Assembly (NCBI RefSeq): GCF_943590815.1
Contig: NZ_CALSBS010000001.1
Coordinates: 1-64,000 of the forward strand
Source: Pseudocitrobacter vendiensis
GTDB taxonomy: Bacteria > Pseudomonadota > Gammaproteobacteria > Enterobacterales > Enterobacteriaceae
Length of the DNA stretch: 64,000 nucleotides
Direction of reading: 5' to 3'
Shown piece after piece: positions 46,985-55,690 of the stretch (positions are counted from its first letter, which is position 1; the number at the start of each line of letters is the position of its first letter). A program made the position numbers and the translations under genes. Under the pieces are notes generated by a model. The model was given only the letters and a program-made list of their open reading frames with translations, did no database searches and had not been told where the DNA came from.

Positions 46985-48232
46985 TTATTGCGGTTGAATC
47001 GCGCCTGCCAGCGAGCGAATATCGTTCCCGGTAGGCGACTGATATACGCGCAGGCCAAACTCTTCCACCACCGCAAAAATATGGTCGAAGATATCCGCCT
47101 GAATGCTTTCATATTCCGCCCATACTACCGTATTGGTAAAACAGTATATCTCCATCGGCAGGCCGTTATTATCTGGCGCAAGCTGGCGGACCATCAGCGT
47201 CATATCTTTACGAATACGCGGATGGTTGCGTAAATATTCGTTGAGATACGCGCGGAACGTACCGACATTGGTCATTTTGCGCAGATTCAGTACCGAGGCT
47301 TCGCTACCGTGCTCGCGGTTCCATTCATCGATTTCCTGATGGCGCGAATCCATATACGGTTTTAGCAGTTTAGCCTGAATCAGACGCTGCTGTTCCTGCT
47401 CATCGAGAAAATGTACGCTGGTGGTGTCGATATTAATGCTGCGCTTAATTCGACGCCCGCCGGATGCGGACATACCACTCCAGTTTTTAAAAGAGTCAGA
47501 GACCAGCGACCAGGTTGGAATGGTGGTAATGGTGTTATCCCAGTTACGCACTTTTACCGTGGTCAGGCCGATATCCGTTACCGCGCCGTCTGCGCCATAT
47601 TTTGGCATCTCCAGCCAGTCACCAAGCTTCAACATGTCGTTGGCTGAAAGCTGAATACCCGCAACCAGGCCCAGAATCGGGTCCTTAAACACCAGCATCA
47701 GCACGGCGGCCATTGCGCCGAGGCCGCTAATCAGAATCGCCGGTGATTGCCCCAGTAGCAGAGAAATAATCAGAATGCCGACCAGGATGGCGCTGACCAG
47801 TTTCACGCCCTGGAATATACCTTTAAGCGGTAACTGAGACGCAGCGGAAAATTTCTGGCTGAGATTAAAGATGACGTCTAATAATGAGAAGAAAGACAAC
47901 AGGGCATAAAGCATGACCCACAGTTGGGCACAGGTTGTCAGAATTTGTGCCGCATCACTGCCTTTTTGTAGCCATAAAACGGCCTGTACGTTGACGATAA
48001 TCCCTTGCAGGGTAAACGCCAGTCGATGGAAAAGTTTATTCTGGGTAATGATTTGCAGCCATAATTTGCTGCTGGCCTGTGCGCGTCGTTCAAACGTCCG
48101 TAGCACAATGCGGTGCAGGATAATATGTACGACAATTGCGGTAAGTAAAATAATACCAAAGATAATCACCAGGGAACTGGTGTGATTTATTTCGATGCCG
48201 AGTTCTTCGACCTGAGCTATCAATTCCTGCAT
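46985..48232 (-). CDS. ybdG: Mechanosensitive channel YbdG
   Basis: MscS-superfamily inner-membrane channel of small conductance (miniMscS group), 415 residues from ATG 48232 ([11 protein letters not shown]), same length as E. coli YbdG, with GGAGATGTT upstream. Five predicted helices precede the MscS-like beta domain; the pore-region motif [36 protein letters not shown] is present in near-identical form. A longer reading frame upstream runs into repeat copy C and is not used. Confidence 0.95.
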   Translation of the reverse strand: MQELIAQVEELGIEINHTSSLVIIFGIILLTAIVVHIILHRIVLRTFERRAQASSKLWLQIITQNKLFHRLAFTLQGIIVNVQAVLWLQKGSDAAQILTTCAQLWVMLYALLSFFSLLDVIFNLSQKFSAASQLPLKGIFQGVKLVSAILVGILIISLLLGQSPAILISGLGAMAAVLMLVFKDPILGLVAGIQLSANDMLKLGDWLEMPKYGADGAVTDIGLTTVKVRNWDNTITTIPTWSLVSDSFKNWSGMSASGGRRIKRSINIDTTSVHFLDEQEQQRLIQAKLLKPYMDSRHQEIDEWNREHGSEASVLNLRKMTNVGTFRAYLNEYLRNHPRIRKDMTLMVRQLAPDNNGLPMEIYCFTNTVVWAEYESIQADIFDHIFAVVEEFGLRVYQSPTGNDIRSLAGAIQPQ

Positions 48233-48311
48233 AACATCTCCTTTATAACCAGTGCCTATAATGGCTGCTGAGGGAATATTATGCAAATTGGGGGCACGGT
48301 GCAGTTTGGTG

Positions 48312-48417
48312 CCCTCACCCCGGCCCTCTCCCACAGGGAGAGGGAGAAAACCAGCACCAAAATTTCACCTGGCGCGATCGGTTCCCTCTCCCTGTGGGAG
48401 AGGGCTAGGGTGAGGGG
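48312..48417. repeat. Intergenic palindromic repeat, copy C
   Basis: About 106 bp with outer CCCTCACCCC/GGGTGAGGG arms and two CCCTCTCCC/GGGAGAGGG hairpins with ACA and TGT loops. Internal GAGAAAACC...ATCGGTTCCC is the reverse complement of the corresponding part of copy A. It lies between the nfsB stop and the ybdG start, both on the minus strand. Confidence 0.85.
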
Positions 48418-48423
48418 GATAAG

Positions 48424-49077
48424 TTAAATCTCAGTCAAGATTTCTGACAGCGGCAGACGCGATTTTGGCAGTGCAGCGTTGAAATCTTCCACGCTGTGAT
48501 GACCTACCGGCACAACCACCAGGCTGGTGAAGCCTTTCTCTTTCAGGCCAAATTCGGCATCGAGCACGGCGGCGTCGAAACCTTCAATCGGTACCGCGTC
48601 CAGGCCCATCGCGCCCACGCCCAGCAGGAAGTTACCGACGTTCAGGTAAACCTGTTTTGCCATCCATTGATCGTCGTCTTTCAGATCTTTGCGATGCATA
48701 TCGGCGAAGAAGGTACGACCTTTGTGGTTTGCGGCTTTTGCTTCCGGGGTGGCAAAGCGGCCATCGGCCTCTTCCTGATCGACCACTTTCTCAAGCCAGG
48801 CGTCATCCATTGCAGTTTTGGCGCAGAAGACCACCACGTGAGAAGCGTCCAGCATTTTACGTTCGTTGAAGACGTAGTTACCGGCAGCGGATTTCGCGAC
48901 GCGCGCTTTACCTTCATCGGTGCTGGCGACGATAAAATGCCACGGCTGTGAGTTGGTGCTGGACGGGCTGAATTGCAGCAACGTCTTCAGGTTGTCTGCC
49001 TGCTCAGCGGTCAGTTTTTTGCTGGCGTCGAAGGCTTTAGTGGAATAGCGCTTTTTGGCAACGGAAATGATATCCAT
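48424..49077 (-). CDS. nfsB: Oxygen-insensitive NAD(P)H nitroreductase
   Basis: FMN-dependent nitroreductase/dihydropteridine reductase, 217 residues from ATG 49077 ([17 protein letters not shown]), matching E. coli NfsB almost throughout. [10 protein letters not shown], the FMN and substrate loop, and VPIEGFD are present. TCAGGAGTTGTT precedes the start. It reduces nitrofurans and quinones. The ybdF terminator lies just upstream. Confidence 0.96.
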   Translation of the reverse strand: MDIISVAKKRYSTKAFDASKKLTAEQADNLKTLLQFSPSSTNSQPWHFIVASTDEGKARVAKSAAGNYVFNERKMLDASHVVVFCAKTAMDDAWLEKVVDQEEADGRFATPEAKAANHKGRTFFADMHRKDLKDDDQWMAKQVYLNVGNFLLGVGAMGLDAVPIEGFDAAVLDAEFGLKEKGFTSLVVVPVGHHSVEDFNAALPKSRLPLSEILTEI

Positions 49078-49093
49078 AACAACTCCTGAATGA

Positions 49094-49117
49094 TAAAAAG
49101 CACCGCGCAAGCGGTGC
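49094..49117 (-). terminator. Terminator after ybdF
   Basis: On the minus strand, GCACCGC-TTGC-GCGGTGC is followed by TTTTTATC. It lies between the ybdF stop (49201) and the nfsB start (49077). Confidence 0.85.
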
Positions 49118-49200
49118 GTTAAGTCGGAAAAGGGTACAGCGCGGAAGGCGATTTGAGAAGTGTGAAAAATGCGATAACAGTTATTGATAAAAACGGAAAA

Positions 49201-49569
49201 TCATTGAGGACGAAACCGTTTTTGCTCTCGTTTTGGTAACTTATCGACAACGCGCTCCCATGAATCGGTAATCAGCGATTCCAGTAACTCAGGCGTAATA
49301 TCATCACCCGGATAGACGGAGATCCAGTGCTTTTTATTCATATGGTATCCCGGTTTGATGCTGGGATAGATAGCCTGATTGAGCAGCGAAATTTCCGGGT
49401 TTGACTTCAGGTTAACCACCGGCAGACCACGCGTCCACAGGTTGATCATAAAGATTTTCCCGCCGATACAGAACACATCGTACTCCGGGCCAAAAGGCCA
49501 GGTCAGCTCGGCAAACGGCATCTCCAGCGCCAGGCGTTTTGCGCTGGCATGCAGTATTTCACTGTCCAT
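49201..49569 (-). CDS. ybdF: YbdF, MmcQ/YjbR family protein
   Basis: A 122-residue DUF419 (MmcQ/YjbR) protein with the CyaY-like DNA-binding fold; role unknown. From ATG 49569, preceded by GGAGG, it reads [22 protein letters not shown], and includes the family segment [16 protein letters not shown]. Same length class as E. coli YbdF. It follows the aminotransferase gene by about 50 bases on the same strand. Confidence 0.92.
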   Translation of the reverse strand: MDSEILHASAKRLALEMPFAELTWPFGPEYDVFCIGGKIFMINLWTRGLPVVNLKSNPEISLLNQAIYPSIKPGYHMNKKHWISVYPGDDITPELLESLITDSWERVVDKLPKREQKRFRPQ

Positions 49570-49618
49570 AGCGCCTCCATTTTGCAAAACGGGAACGGCG
49601 GCACCGTTCCCGCCAGAT

Positions 49619-50800
49619 TTACAGTGATTTTGCCAGGCGATCGACCGCCTCAATTAACCCCTCGTGTGACACGGTGGAGTAAGAGAGACGCAGCGTCGTA
49701 ACATCTGGTGCGTCGTTATAAAAGGCCTCGCCGGGTACAAAGACCACGCGGTTTTCCAGCGTCTTTTTCAGCCATTCGGTGGCATTAAATGGGTAGCGGA
49801 AATGGGCCCACAGGAACATCCCGCCTTTCGGACGGCTGAAGGCAAGATGATCGCCCAGTTTGGCTTCCAGCGCACTCGCCAGGGTTTCGCATTTTTTACG
49901 ATAATCTTCGCGGATCAGCGCAATTTGTGCGGGCAGGCGATTAAGCGAGAGATATTGTGCCGTGATTTGCTGCGACAGGGTGCTGGTATGCAGATCGGTC
50001 GCCTGTTTTATGATAATGGCTTTGCTCGCCAGCCATTCCGGCATCACCAGCCAGCCCACACGCATCCCCGGTGCCAGAATTTTGGAGAAGGTGGAGGTAT
50101 AGATAACCTGGTCAGTGCAGCCGAGCGCCATGGCATGTTGATAAAGCGGCTGCGGGCGTTCATCAGTAAAGCTGATTTCACCGTACGGGTCGTCTTCAAC
50201 GATGATAAAACCGTGCTGTTTTGCCAGCTCGACCAGGCGACGGCGGCGCGGTTCACTGAGGGTTTTACCGCCCGGGTTACCAAAGGTAGGCACCAGATAC
50301 ACCACTTTGACCGGGCTGGTTTGTACTAAATCGGCCAGCTGTTCAACCAGCATGCCATCTTCGTCAGTATCGACACTCTGAATGTTGGCCTGCGCCAGCT
50401 GGAAGACCTGCAACGCTGCCAGGTAAGTTGGGCGTTCGACAACCACCACATCGCCAGGGTTAAGTAACGTACGGGCGACAATATCCAGCGACTGCTGAGA
50501 GCCAGACGTGATGTAAACCTGTGACGCGTCGCAGGCCACGCCGCGCTGGCGACAAATATCGGCAATCGCCTGACGCAGCGGCGGGTAACCTTCACTCAGG
50601 CTGTACTGCATCGCTTCCTGAAATTGTGACGCCATAACCTGCTGTACCGCGAGTTGAATACCTTCGTTATCAAACAGTTCTGGCGCAGGAATGCCGCCGC
50701 CCAGCGAGATAACGCCGGGCAGTTTGCTGTGTTTGAGAAGTTCGCGGACGGCGGAAGGTTTCAGCCCTGTGGCGCGCGATGCCAGCTGATGTTCGAACAT
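49619..50800 (-). CDS. PLP-dependent aminotransferase (2-aminoadipate/LysN-like)
   Basis: A 393-residue fold-type I aminotransferase. The PLP lysine lies in [31 protein letters not shown] and the C-terminal LRLSYS are family hallmarks. It resembles the catalytic half of MocR-type regulators without the HTH. Amino-acid specificity is not evident. E. coli K-12 lacks a gene here; it lies between ybdF and ramR. Confidence 0.9.
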   Translation of the reverse strand: MFEHQLASRATGLKPSAVRELLKHSKLPGVISLGGGIPAPELFDNEGIQLAVQQVMASQFQEAMQYSLSEGYPPLRQAIADICRQRGVACDASQVYITSGSQQSLDIVARTLLNPGDVVVVERPTYLAALQVFQLAQANIQSVDTDEDGMLVEQLADLVQTSPVKVVYLVPTFGNPGGKTLSEPRRRRLVELAKQHGFIIVEDDPYGEISFTDERPQPLYQHAMALGCTDQVIYTSTFSKILAPGMRVGWLVMPEWLASKAIIIKQATDLHTSTLSQQITAQYLSLNRLPAQIALIREDYRKKCETLASALEAKLGDHLAFSRPKGGMFLWAHFRYPFNATEWLKKTLENRVVFVPGEAFYNDAPDVTTLRLSYSTVSHEGLIEAVDRLAKSL

Positions 50801-50849
50801 AATGACCCTGATTTCATGATGATGAGAAGAGGGTCTACTATAAAACAGT

Positions 50850-50875
50850 CTGCGGCAAAATGGCCGCAGCTTTTT
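50850..50875. terminator. Hairpin between ramR and the aminotransferase gene
   Basis: Stem CTGCGGC (50850-50856)/GCCGCAG (50863-50869) with a T-run on the plus strand and a weaker one on the minus strand. On the minus strand it follows ramR and may terminate it. Confidence 0.55.
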
Positions 50876-50931
50876 AATTTTCAGAATATCGTGCTGTCAA
50901 CGTGGGGGAATCCGCTCTCTGTCGGATGGGG

Positions 50932-51510
50932 TTAAGGCTTTTCCTCGGCCAGGGCACGCCACATCGCTTCAAAGCCCAGTGCTTTGAGTTTGTCCGCACG
51001 CGCAGGCTGCTGGCTGGCGAATTCAATGGTGGCTTCCGCCAGTGAAAGGAACAATGCGTCGCCGAAGGTCTCGAACTCGCCGGACAGATACACCGGGCGC
51101 ACCGAGCGTTGGCACAGGCGGTTGAGTTCCGGGAACATCTCTTTCACCTGCAGTTTTGTCTCTTCGGTGATTTTCTCGCTCATCGACATACGGCGCATGG
51201 CGCGGTTGCCGACCGGATTGCGCACGCCCCAGTCGATGTAACTGTTCCAGATACTGTGAATCACCTCTTTTGGTGCTTCAGAATTGCTCAGTCCGGCGAT
51301 CATCGCCTGGCAAAGGTCGTATTTCAGATGCAGGTAAAGCGCATTGAGCAGATCGTCTTTGGTAGCAAAATAGCGGAACAGGGTGCCTTCAGCGACTCCC
51401 GCGTTGCGGGCGATCAGCGCCGTAGAGGCCGCAATGCCGGATTGGGCAAAAGCCACCGTTGCGGCATCCAGTAACGCCTGCTTTTTATCTTCACTCTTGG
51501 GACGAGCCAC
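50932..51510 (-). CDS. ramR: TetR-family repressor RamR
   Basis: RamR represses the ramA region and is released by bile acids and various drugs. The 192-residue protein begins [18 protein letters not shown], with [22 protein letters not shown]. The ligand-pocket residues known from Salmonella RamR are kept in equivalent positions (Y59, W88, D151). The frame looks intact. The start is GTG 51510 with GAGG upstream. It is divergent from romA, whose promoter carries the RamR box. Confidence 0.93.
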   Translation of the reverse strand: MARPKSEDKKQALLDAATVAFAQSGIAASTALIARNAGVAEGTLFRYFATKDDLLNALYLHLKYDLCQAMIAGLSNSEAPKEVIHSIWNSYIDWGVRNPVGNRAMRRMSMSEKITEETKLQVKEMFPELNRLCQRSVRPVYLSGEFETFGDALFLSLAEATIEFASQQPARADKLKALGFEAMWRALAEEKP

Positions 51511-51598
51511 TACACTTTACCTCACTGCGAAAAAGTAGAGATTGAAACACGCAACCCGGCCTCACTTCAACGAGGCAGGTCAAAATTCGAAAATCGGC

Positions 51599-51646
51599 TT
51601 GACGATTTTTTCTTCCTTTCTCTATAATGAGTGCCTACTCACTCAT
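51599..51646 (+). promoter_or_regulatory. romA-ramA promoter with RamR box
   Basis: TTGACG (-35, 51599-51604) and TATAAT (-10, 51623-51628) with 18-base spacing. The perfect RamR palindrome ATGAGTG-N6-CACTCAT at 51627-51646 overlaps the -10 box and the expected start point, which explains repression by occlusion. The box is identical to the published Salmonella/Klebsiella form. A small RNA is reported from this region in relatives (StyR-3/sRamA5); I cannot define its ends here. Confidence 0.9.
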
Positions 51647-51672
51647 AATCAAGTTTTTCACGCTGCTTCAGG

Positions 51673-52797
51673 ATGAGGCATCTGTCTGGTCAGGAAATGA
51701 AACCTTTCATCATCAGTGTGGTTGTCATCATGCTTATTGCATCCGCAGCGAGTCTGCCATTTGTTCTGAATGCCGGTTTCGGCCAGGCTCCCCAGGGGGC
51801 GGAGAAAAGCCGGGTAGAGGCGTCGCCAAACTACCGTGACGGTGTGTTTAACAATCAGCTGCCCACGCCGGGGTTTACCAGCGACAAAAACATGCTGGTG
51901 GCCTGGTGGGAGTTTTTGACGGTCAAACGTGAGAACGCGCGTCCGGCGCAACCGCTGCCGATGGTCGCCACCGATCTGGCAAACATCCCGTTGCAAGAAG
52001 ACGTCACGGTTTGGCTGGGCCATTCATCGTGGTACCTGCAACTGGCCGGGAAACGCATTCTGATCGATCCGGTGTTCAGCAGCTACGCCGCACCGTTCTC
52101 GTTTCTGAATAAAGCGTTTGCCGGGGACTATCCATGGCGTGCGCAAAATATGCCGGAAATCGATCTGCTGATTATTTCGCACGATCATTACGATCATCTG
52201 GATTACGCGACGATTAAGTCGCTGATCCCGAAAGTAAAAAGGGCGGTGGTCCCGCTGGGCGTTGGGTCGCATCTGCGTTACTGGGGAATGAATGAGGCGC
52301 GGGTGACCGAGGCCGACTGGCAGGAACAGGTTGAAATCAGCCCGTCGCTGAGCGTGCATGTGTTGCCCGCGCGGCATTTCTCCGGGCGCGGTATTAAGCG
52401 CAATCAGACCCTGTGGGCCAGCTTTATGTTTGTTACCCCGCAGCGAAAAATTTACTACAGCGGTGACTCCGGTTATGGGCCGCACTTTAAAGCCATTGGT
52501 CAGCAGTTTGGTTTTGTCGATGTCGCGATTCTGGAAAATGGTCAGTATGACCAGGACTGGCGTTACATCCATATGCACCCTGAAGAGACCGCGCAGGCCG
52601 CCGTTGACCTGCATGCCGCTGCCGTGCTGCCGGGCCACTCCGGGCGCTTTGTGCTGGCAAAGCACACGTGGGATGACCCGTACAAGCGGCTTGCGCAAGC
52701 CAGTCAGGGTAAGGCTTATCGTCTACTTACGCCGATGCAGGGCGAGCCCGTAGCGCTTGCCAACCGTACACAACAATTCCGGGCCTGGTGGGAATAA
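51673..52797 (+). CDS. romA: RomA, metallo-beta-lactamase-fold hydrolase
   Basis: A 374-residue MBL-fold protein of the UlaG/NAPE-PLD-like group with an N-terminal hydrophobic segment (about residues 11-32) that should anchor or export it. Metal motif SHDHYDHLD, later YYSGDSGYG and GHSGRF. Its substrate is unknown. ATG 51673 and ATG 51697 both follow AGG-type sequences. It is co-transcribed with ramA, 36 bases downstream, behind the RamR-controlled promoter. The neighbour pattern matches Klebsiella and Enterobacter romA. Confidence 0.9.
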   Translation: MRHLSGQEMKPFIISVVVIMLIASAASLPFVLNAGFGQAPQGAEKSRVEASPNYRDGVFNNQLPTPGFTSDKNMLVAWWEFLTVKRENARPAQPLPMVATDLANIPLQEDVTVWLGHSSWYLQLAGKRILIDPVFSSYAAPFSFLNKAFAGDYPWRAQNMPEIDLLIISHDHYDHLDYATIKSLIPKVKRAVVPLGVGSHLRYWGMNEARVTEADWQEQVEISPSLSVHVLPARHFSGRGIKRNQTLWASFMFVTPQRKIYYSGDSGYGPHFKAIGQQFGFVDVAILENGQYDQDWRYIHMHPEETAQAAVDLHAAAVLPGHSGRFVLAKHTWDDPYKRLAQASQGKAYRLLTPMQGEPVALANRTQQFRAWWE

Positions 52798-52833
52798 TCA
52801 CCAGCAGTAATAAAAAAAGAAGGAGAGGGAAGC

Positions 52834-53178
52834 ATGACTATTTCCGCTCAGGTTATCGACACTATCGTTGAGTGGATCGATGACAACCTGCACCAACCGC
52901 TTCGCATTGACGATATCGCACGTCACGCGGGCTACTCGAAATGGCACCTGCAACGACTCTTTTTGCAGTATAAAGGCGAGAGTCTGGGGCGCTATATTCG
53001 CCAGCGCAAACTCAGCCTGGCGGCGCAGGAACTGAGGACGACCAATCAGCGTGTGTATGATATTTGTCTGAAATATGGCTTTGATTCGCAGCAGACATTT
53101 ACCCGCGTTTTCACCCGCACGTTTAACCAGTCGCCGGGCGCGTACCGTCGGGAGAATTATTGTAGTCAGATGCATTAG
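52834..53178 (+). CDS. ramA: RamA, AraC-family activator of multidrug resistance genes
   Basis: A 114-residue activator of the MarA/SoxS/Rob group that binds mar/sox boxes and raises acrAB and lowers porin expression. Two HTHs are clear: RIDDIARHAGYSKWHLQRLF and VYDICLKYGFDSQQTFTRVF. Size matches Salmonella RamA (113). AAGGAGAGGGAAGC precedes the ATG. Second gene of the romA-ramA transcript; repeat copy D lies after it. Confidence 0.95.
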   Translation: MTISAQVIDTIVEWIDDNLHQPLRIDDIARHAGYSKWHLQRLFLQYKGESLGRYIRQRKLSLAAQELRTTNQRVYDICLKYGFDSQQTFTRVFTRTFNQSPGAYRRENYCSQMH

Positions 53179-53196
53179 TGGCGGGTGCGACCTGTT

Positions 53197-53297
53197 CCCC
53201 TAACCCTCTCCCGTAGGGAGAGGGGACCGATGGTGCCAGTGGTCAGGCATGTGCGGTTTTCTCCCTCTCCCTGCGGGAGAGGGCCGGGGTGAGGGGG
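53197..53297. repeat. Intergenic palindromic repeat, copy D
   Basis: About 100 bp with CCCTAACCCTCTCCC and GGGAGAGGGCCGGGGTGAGGG arms, two hairpins, and the ACCGATGGTGCC...GTGCGGTTTTCTCC interior shared with copy A in the same orientation. The left outer arm is incomplete (CCCC in place of CCCTCACC). A further CCCTCACCC follows at about 53304. It lies between ramA and the esterase gene. Confidence 0.82.
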
Positions 53298-53389
53298 AAG
53301 CAACCCTCACCCAGTCCCACCTCACCTATTGAAAACAATTCCCATTTGCATTAGCGTTGTTAACAAATTTCAACGGGAATGTGTGTTCG

Positions 53390-55012
53390 ATGAAGCTGGC
53401 GTGGAGTGGATTACTGATTGGGCTGACGGCGCTGCCTGCCTCGGCGATGGAGTGCGAAACCTCTCCCAACCGGGGCGAGCAGAAAGGGAAATTTGATGCC
53501 AGCGGCGAGGTTTGTTTTACTCTGCCGACACTGGGGGAGAATTATGTGTCGGCGCGCTTATCGGGCGTGACCGATGCGCGTTTACTGGATGAGCAAAATA
53601 GGGCCATCCGCACGCTGGTTTCCGGTGGTCCGGCGGACGGGCAGCATACGTTGCTGTTTTCTCTGCCTGTTAAACAGGCCTCTTCGCTGGTATTACACGG
53701 TGAAGCAGGCTCCGCCTGGCATTTCCAGTGGCAAATCAATGAAACTCACGCGCTGGCAGTGGAAGAGCAGCAGTCGCCTGCCAGCCCGCAACTACAAAAA
53801 CTCTCACGTGAACTTGCCGCAGGCGGAAATACTAACGCGTTCTGGCTGGCGCGCCAGCACGAAAGAACGCCGATGGTAGAGCCGGTCGACGCGCAGCATA
53901 AACGGGTGACTTTTCTGTGGCGCGGCGCGCGCAGCAATGTTTATTTGCTGGGCTCACCCGGTGGCGATCATGATGCGCTGTTTCGCTTAGGGCAGTCGGA
54001 TGTTTGGTTTCGCAGTTACGTTGTGCCTGCCGATACGCTGATGCAATACAAACTCGCCCCGGATGTGCCTAAAGTCGCAGGCAGTTTGCGCGAGCAACAG
54101 CGCGCTATTCAGGTCAGCGCGCAGGCAGATCCGCTCAACCCACAGACGCTAAGCCCATTGAAGCTCGATCGCTGGAACCGCTTTTCCTTACTGGCGCTGC
54201 CTGCTTCTCGCTATTTTTCCACGCAACGCATGGCGCAGCCTATCCGCTACGGCAGCCTGACGCGACATACGCTGAGTAGCCAACATCTTGGTAATAGCCG
54301 CGAAATCAAAATCTATCGCCCCCGCGTCGCGCAGCCCGCACGCTGGACGCTGTTTATGTTTGATGGGCAAAACTGGCAGGATGAGTATCGCACTGCTAAC
54401 GTGCTGGATAGCCTGATTGCTCGCCATCTGCTGCCGCCGATTAATATTGTTTTCATTGATAGCCTGGACCACGCAAGACGCGGAAAAGAGCTACCGCCAA
54501 ACCCCAAATTTGCTGATTTTATGGCGCATGAGCTGGTGCCGTTCCTGCAACGCCAGGGCATTACGCTCACGCGACAGAAGACGATTCTGGCCGGATCGAG
54601 CTACGGCGGGCTGGCCTCATCGTGGGTGGCGCTGCGCTATCCGCGTCTGTTTGGCAATGTGCTGAGCCTGTCGGGCTCCTACTGGTGGACGCCGAAAGGC
54701 GAGCTGGTCAACTGGCTCGCCCGGCAATATGCGCAGGCACCACGCTACCCATTACGCTTCTGGTTACAAGCCGGGCAGTTTGAGAGCAGCGGGCCGGGCG
54801 GTGGCAACTATCGCCATACGCTGGCGTTTGAGCAGGTGCTGAGGGAGAAAGGGTATCCGGTCAGTTTTCACGCGTCATCCAGTGGACACGATTACGCCGG
54901 ATGGAGTGAAGCCCTGGTGCTGGGGTTGCGTGATTTAACCGGCTTAGCGCACGGCAAACCAGCGGCGCCATACGTAGCGCAGAATAAAGTACTCTATAGC
55001 GCCCAGCACTAA
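53390..55012 (+). CDS. Exported enterochelin esterase-like hydrolase
   Basis: A 540-residue protein with a clear signal peptide (MKLAWSGLLIGLTALPASA) followed by a Fes/IroD-like layout: an N-terminal enterochelin-esterase domain (RVTFLWRGARSNVYLLGSPGG) and a C-terminal alpha/beta-hydrolase domain with nucleophile Ser in GSSYGG and a His in SSSGHDYAGW. Fes itself is cytosolic, so this protein probably acts in the periplasm on ferric enterobactin-type siderophores. ATG 53390 is chosen; in-frame GTG 53381 sits closer to GGGA. The 3' end overlaps ybdJ by 69 bases. Confidence 0.85.
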   Translation: MKLAWSGLLIGLTALPASAMECETSPNRGEQKGKFDASGEVCFTLPTLGENYVSARLSGVTDARLLDEQNRAIRTLVSGGPADGQHTLLFSLPVKQASSLVLHGEAGSAWHFQWQINETHALAVEEQQSPASPQLQKLSRELAAGGNTNAFWLARQHERTPMVEPVDAQHKRVTFLWRGARSNVYLLGSPGGDHDALFRLGQSDVWFRSYVVPADTLMQYKLAPDVPKVAGSLREQQRAIQVSAQADPLNPQTLSPLKLDRWNRFSLLALPASRYFSTQRMAQPIRYGSLTRHTLSSQHLGNSREIKIYRPRVAQPARWTLFMFDGQNWQDEYRTANVLDSLIARHLLPPINIVFIDSLDHARRGKELPPNPKFADFMAHELVPFLQRQGITLTRQKTILAGSSYGGLASSWVALRYPRLFGNVLSLSGSYWWTPKGELVNWLARQYAQAPRYPLRFWLQAGQFESSGPGGGNYRHTLAFEQVLREKGYPVSFHASSSGHDYAGWSEALVLGLRDLTGLAHGKPAAPYVAQNKVLYSAQH

Positions 55013-55189
55013 AAACCACAGACAAAACAGCAAGGTATAAAGCTGGTCGAGATCCATCAGATGGAAGGTGTCGACCAGTTTTTGTGCCAGCGTAAGGCCG
55101 AGCGAGGGCGCCGGTAGCAGCAGGCAGGAAAGCAGTGCCATAAGCAAAATACCGGCGGCAGAAATCAGGGTTTCGAGCGGGTGTTTCAT
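54944..55189 (-). CDS. ybdJ: YbdJ, small inner-membrane protein
   Basis: An 81-residue DUF1158 protein with two membrane helices (ISAAGILLMALLSCLLLPAP and LYTLLFCLWFLVLGAIEYFIL) and basic ends; E. coli YbdJ has 82 residues and the same motif pattern. Function unknown. It overlaps the convergent esterase gene over its last 69 bases, so its C-terminal residues are encoded opposite the esterase C-terminus. Confidence 0.93.
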   Translation of the reverse strand: MKHPLETLISAAGILLMALLSCLLLPAPSLGLTLAQKLVDTFHLMDLDQLYTLLFCLWFLVLGAIEYFILRYVWRRWFAVR

Positions 55190-55368
55190 GCGATGTTAAT
55201 CTTAAGTTAAAAACCGTATTTTCCGGCAATAGACGGCATAACGCAATAACGCTGAGTAAACATATTTTTGAATTTAGAAAAACAGCCACTACGTTTTAAT
55301 TCGTAGATGAATTAAATAAATATTCCTGGGTTTAAATGAACGCTAATTTACGTAAATAATCGTCATGT

Positions 55369-55479
55369 TTAACCCAGTAATTTTACAAATGTATAGGTGC
55401 TGTAGCCGATCAGCGTAGCAACGATGATTGCAGCGGCGATGTACAGCGCCAGGCGGCGTCCGCGGTAGATTCCGAACAT
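55369..55479 (-). CDS. 36-residue single-helix membrane protein
   Basis: A short gene with a near-perfect ribosome site (GGAGG, seven bases before ATG 55479). The protein begins MFGIYRGRRLALYIAA, has one hydrophobic helix at about residues 10-26 and ends FVKLLG. Positive residues before the helix suggest the N-terminus faces the cytoplasm. I do not recognise it. It is read leftwards, divergent from the P-type ATPase 211 bases away and upstream of ybdJ. Small proteins often tune ion pumps; that link is inference. Confidence 0.7.
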   Translation of the reverse strand: MFGIYRGRRLALYIAAAIIVATLIGYSTYTFVKLLG

Positions 55480-55690
55480 AATTCACCTCCGTTTAGTTTG
55501 AGTTTAAGAACATTCTGTAATATTAATATTATTAAATCAACTGGCATCATCTTTGAATTTTATTGGAAAGTGAATATTGCGTGAGATCAATTTTTTCATC
55601 CGCAAGGATTAATAATTATTAAACCAATTTAGCCTTGGCCAGAAATGATTTCAGGCCTTCCGTATACAGGAATTTAGAAGGAAATTTATC

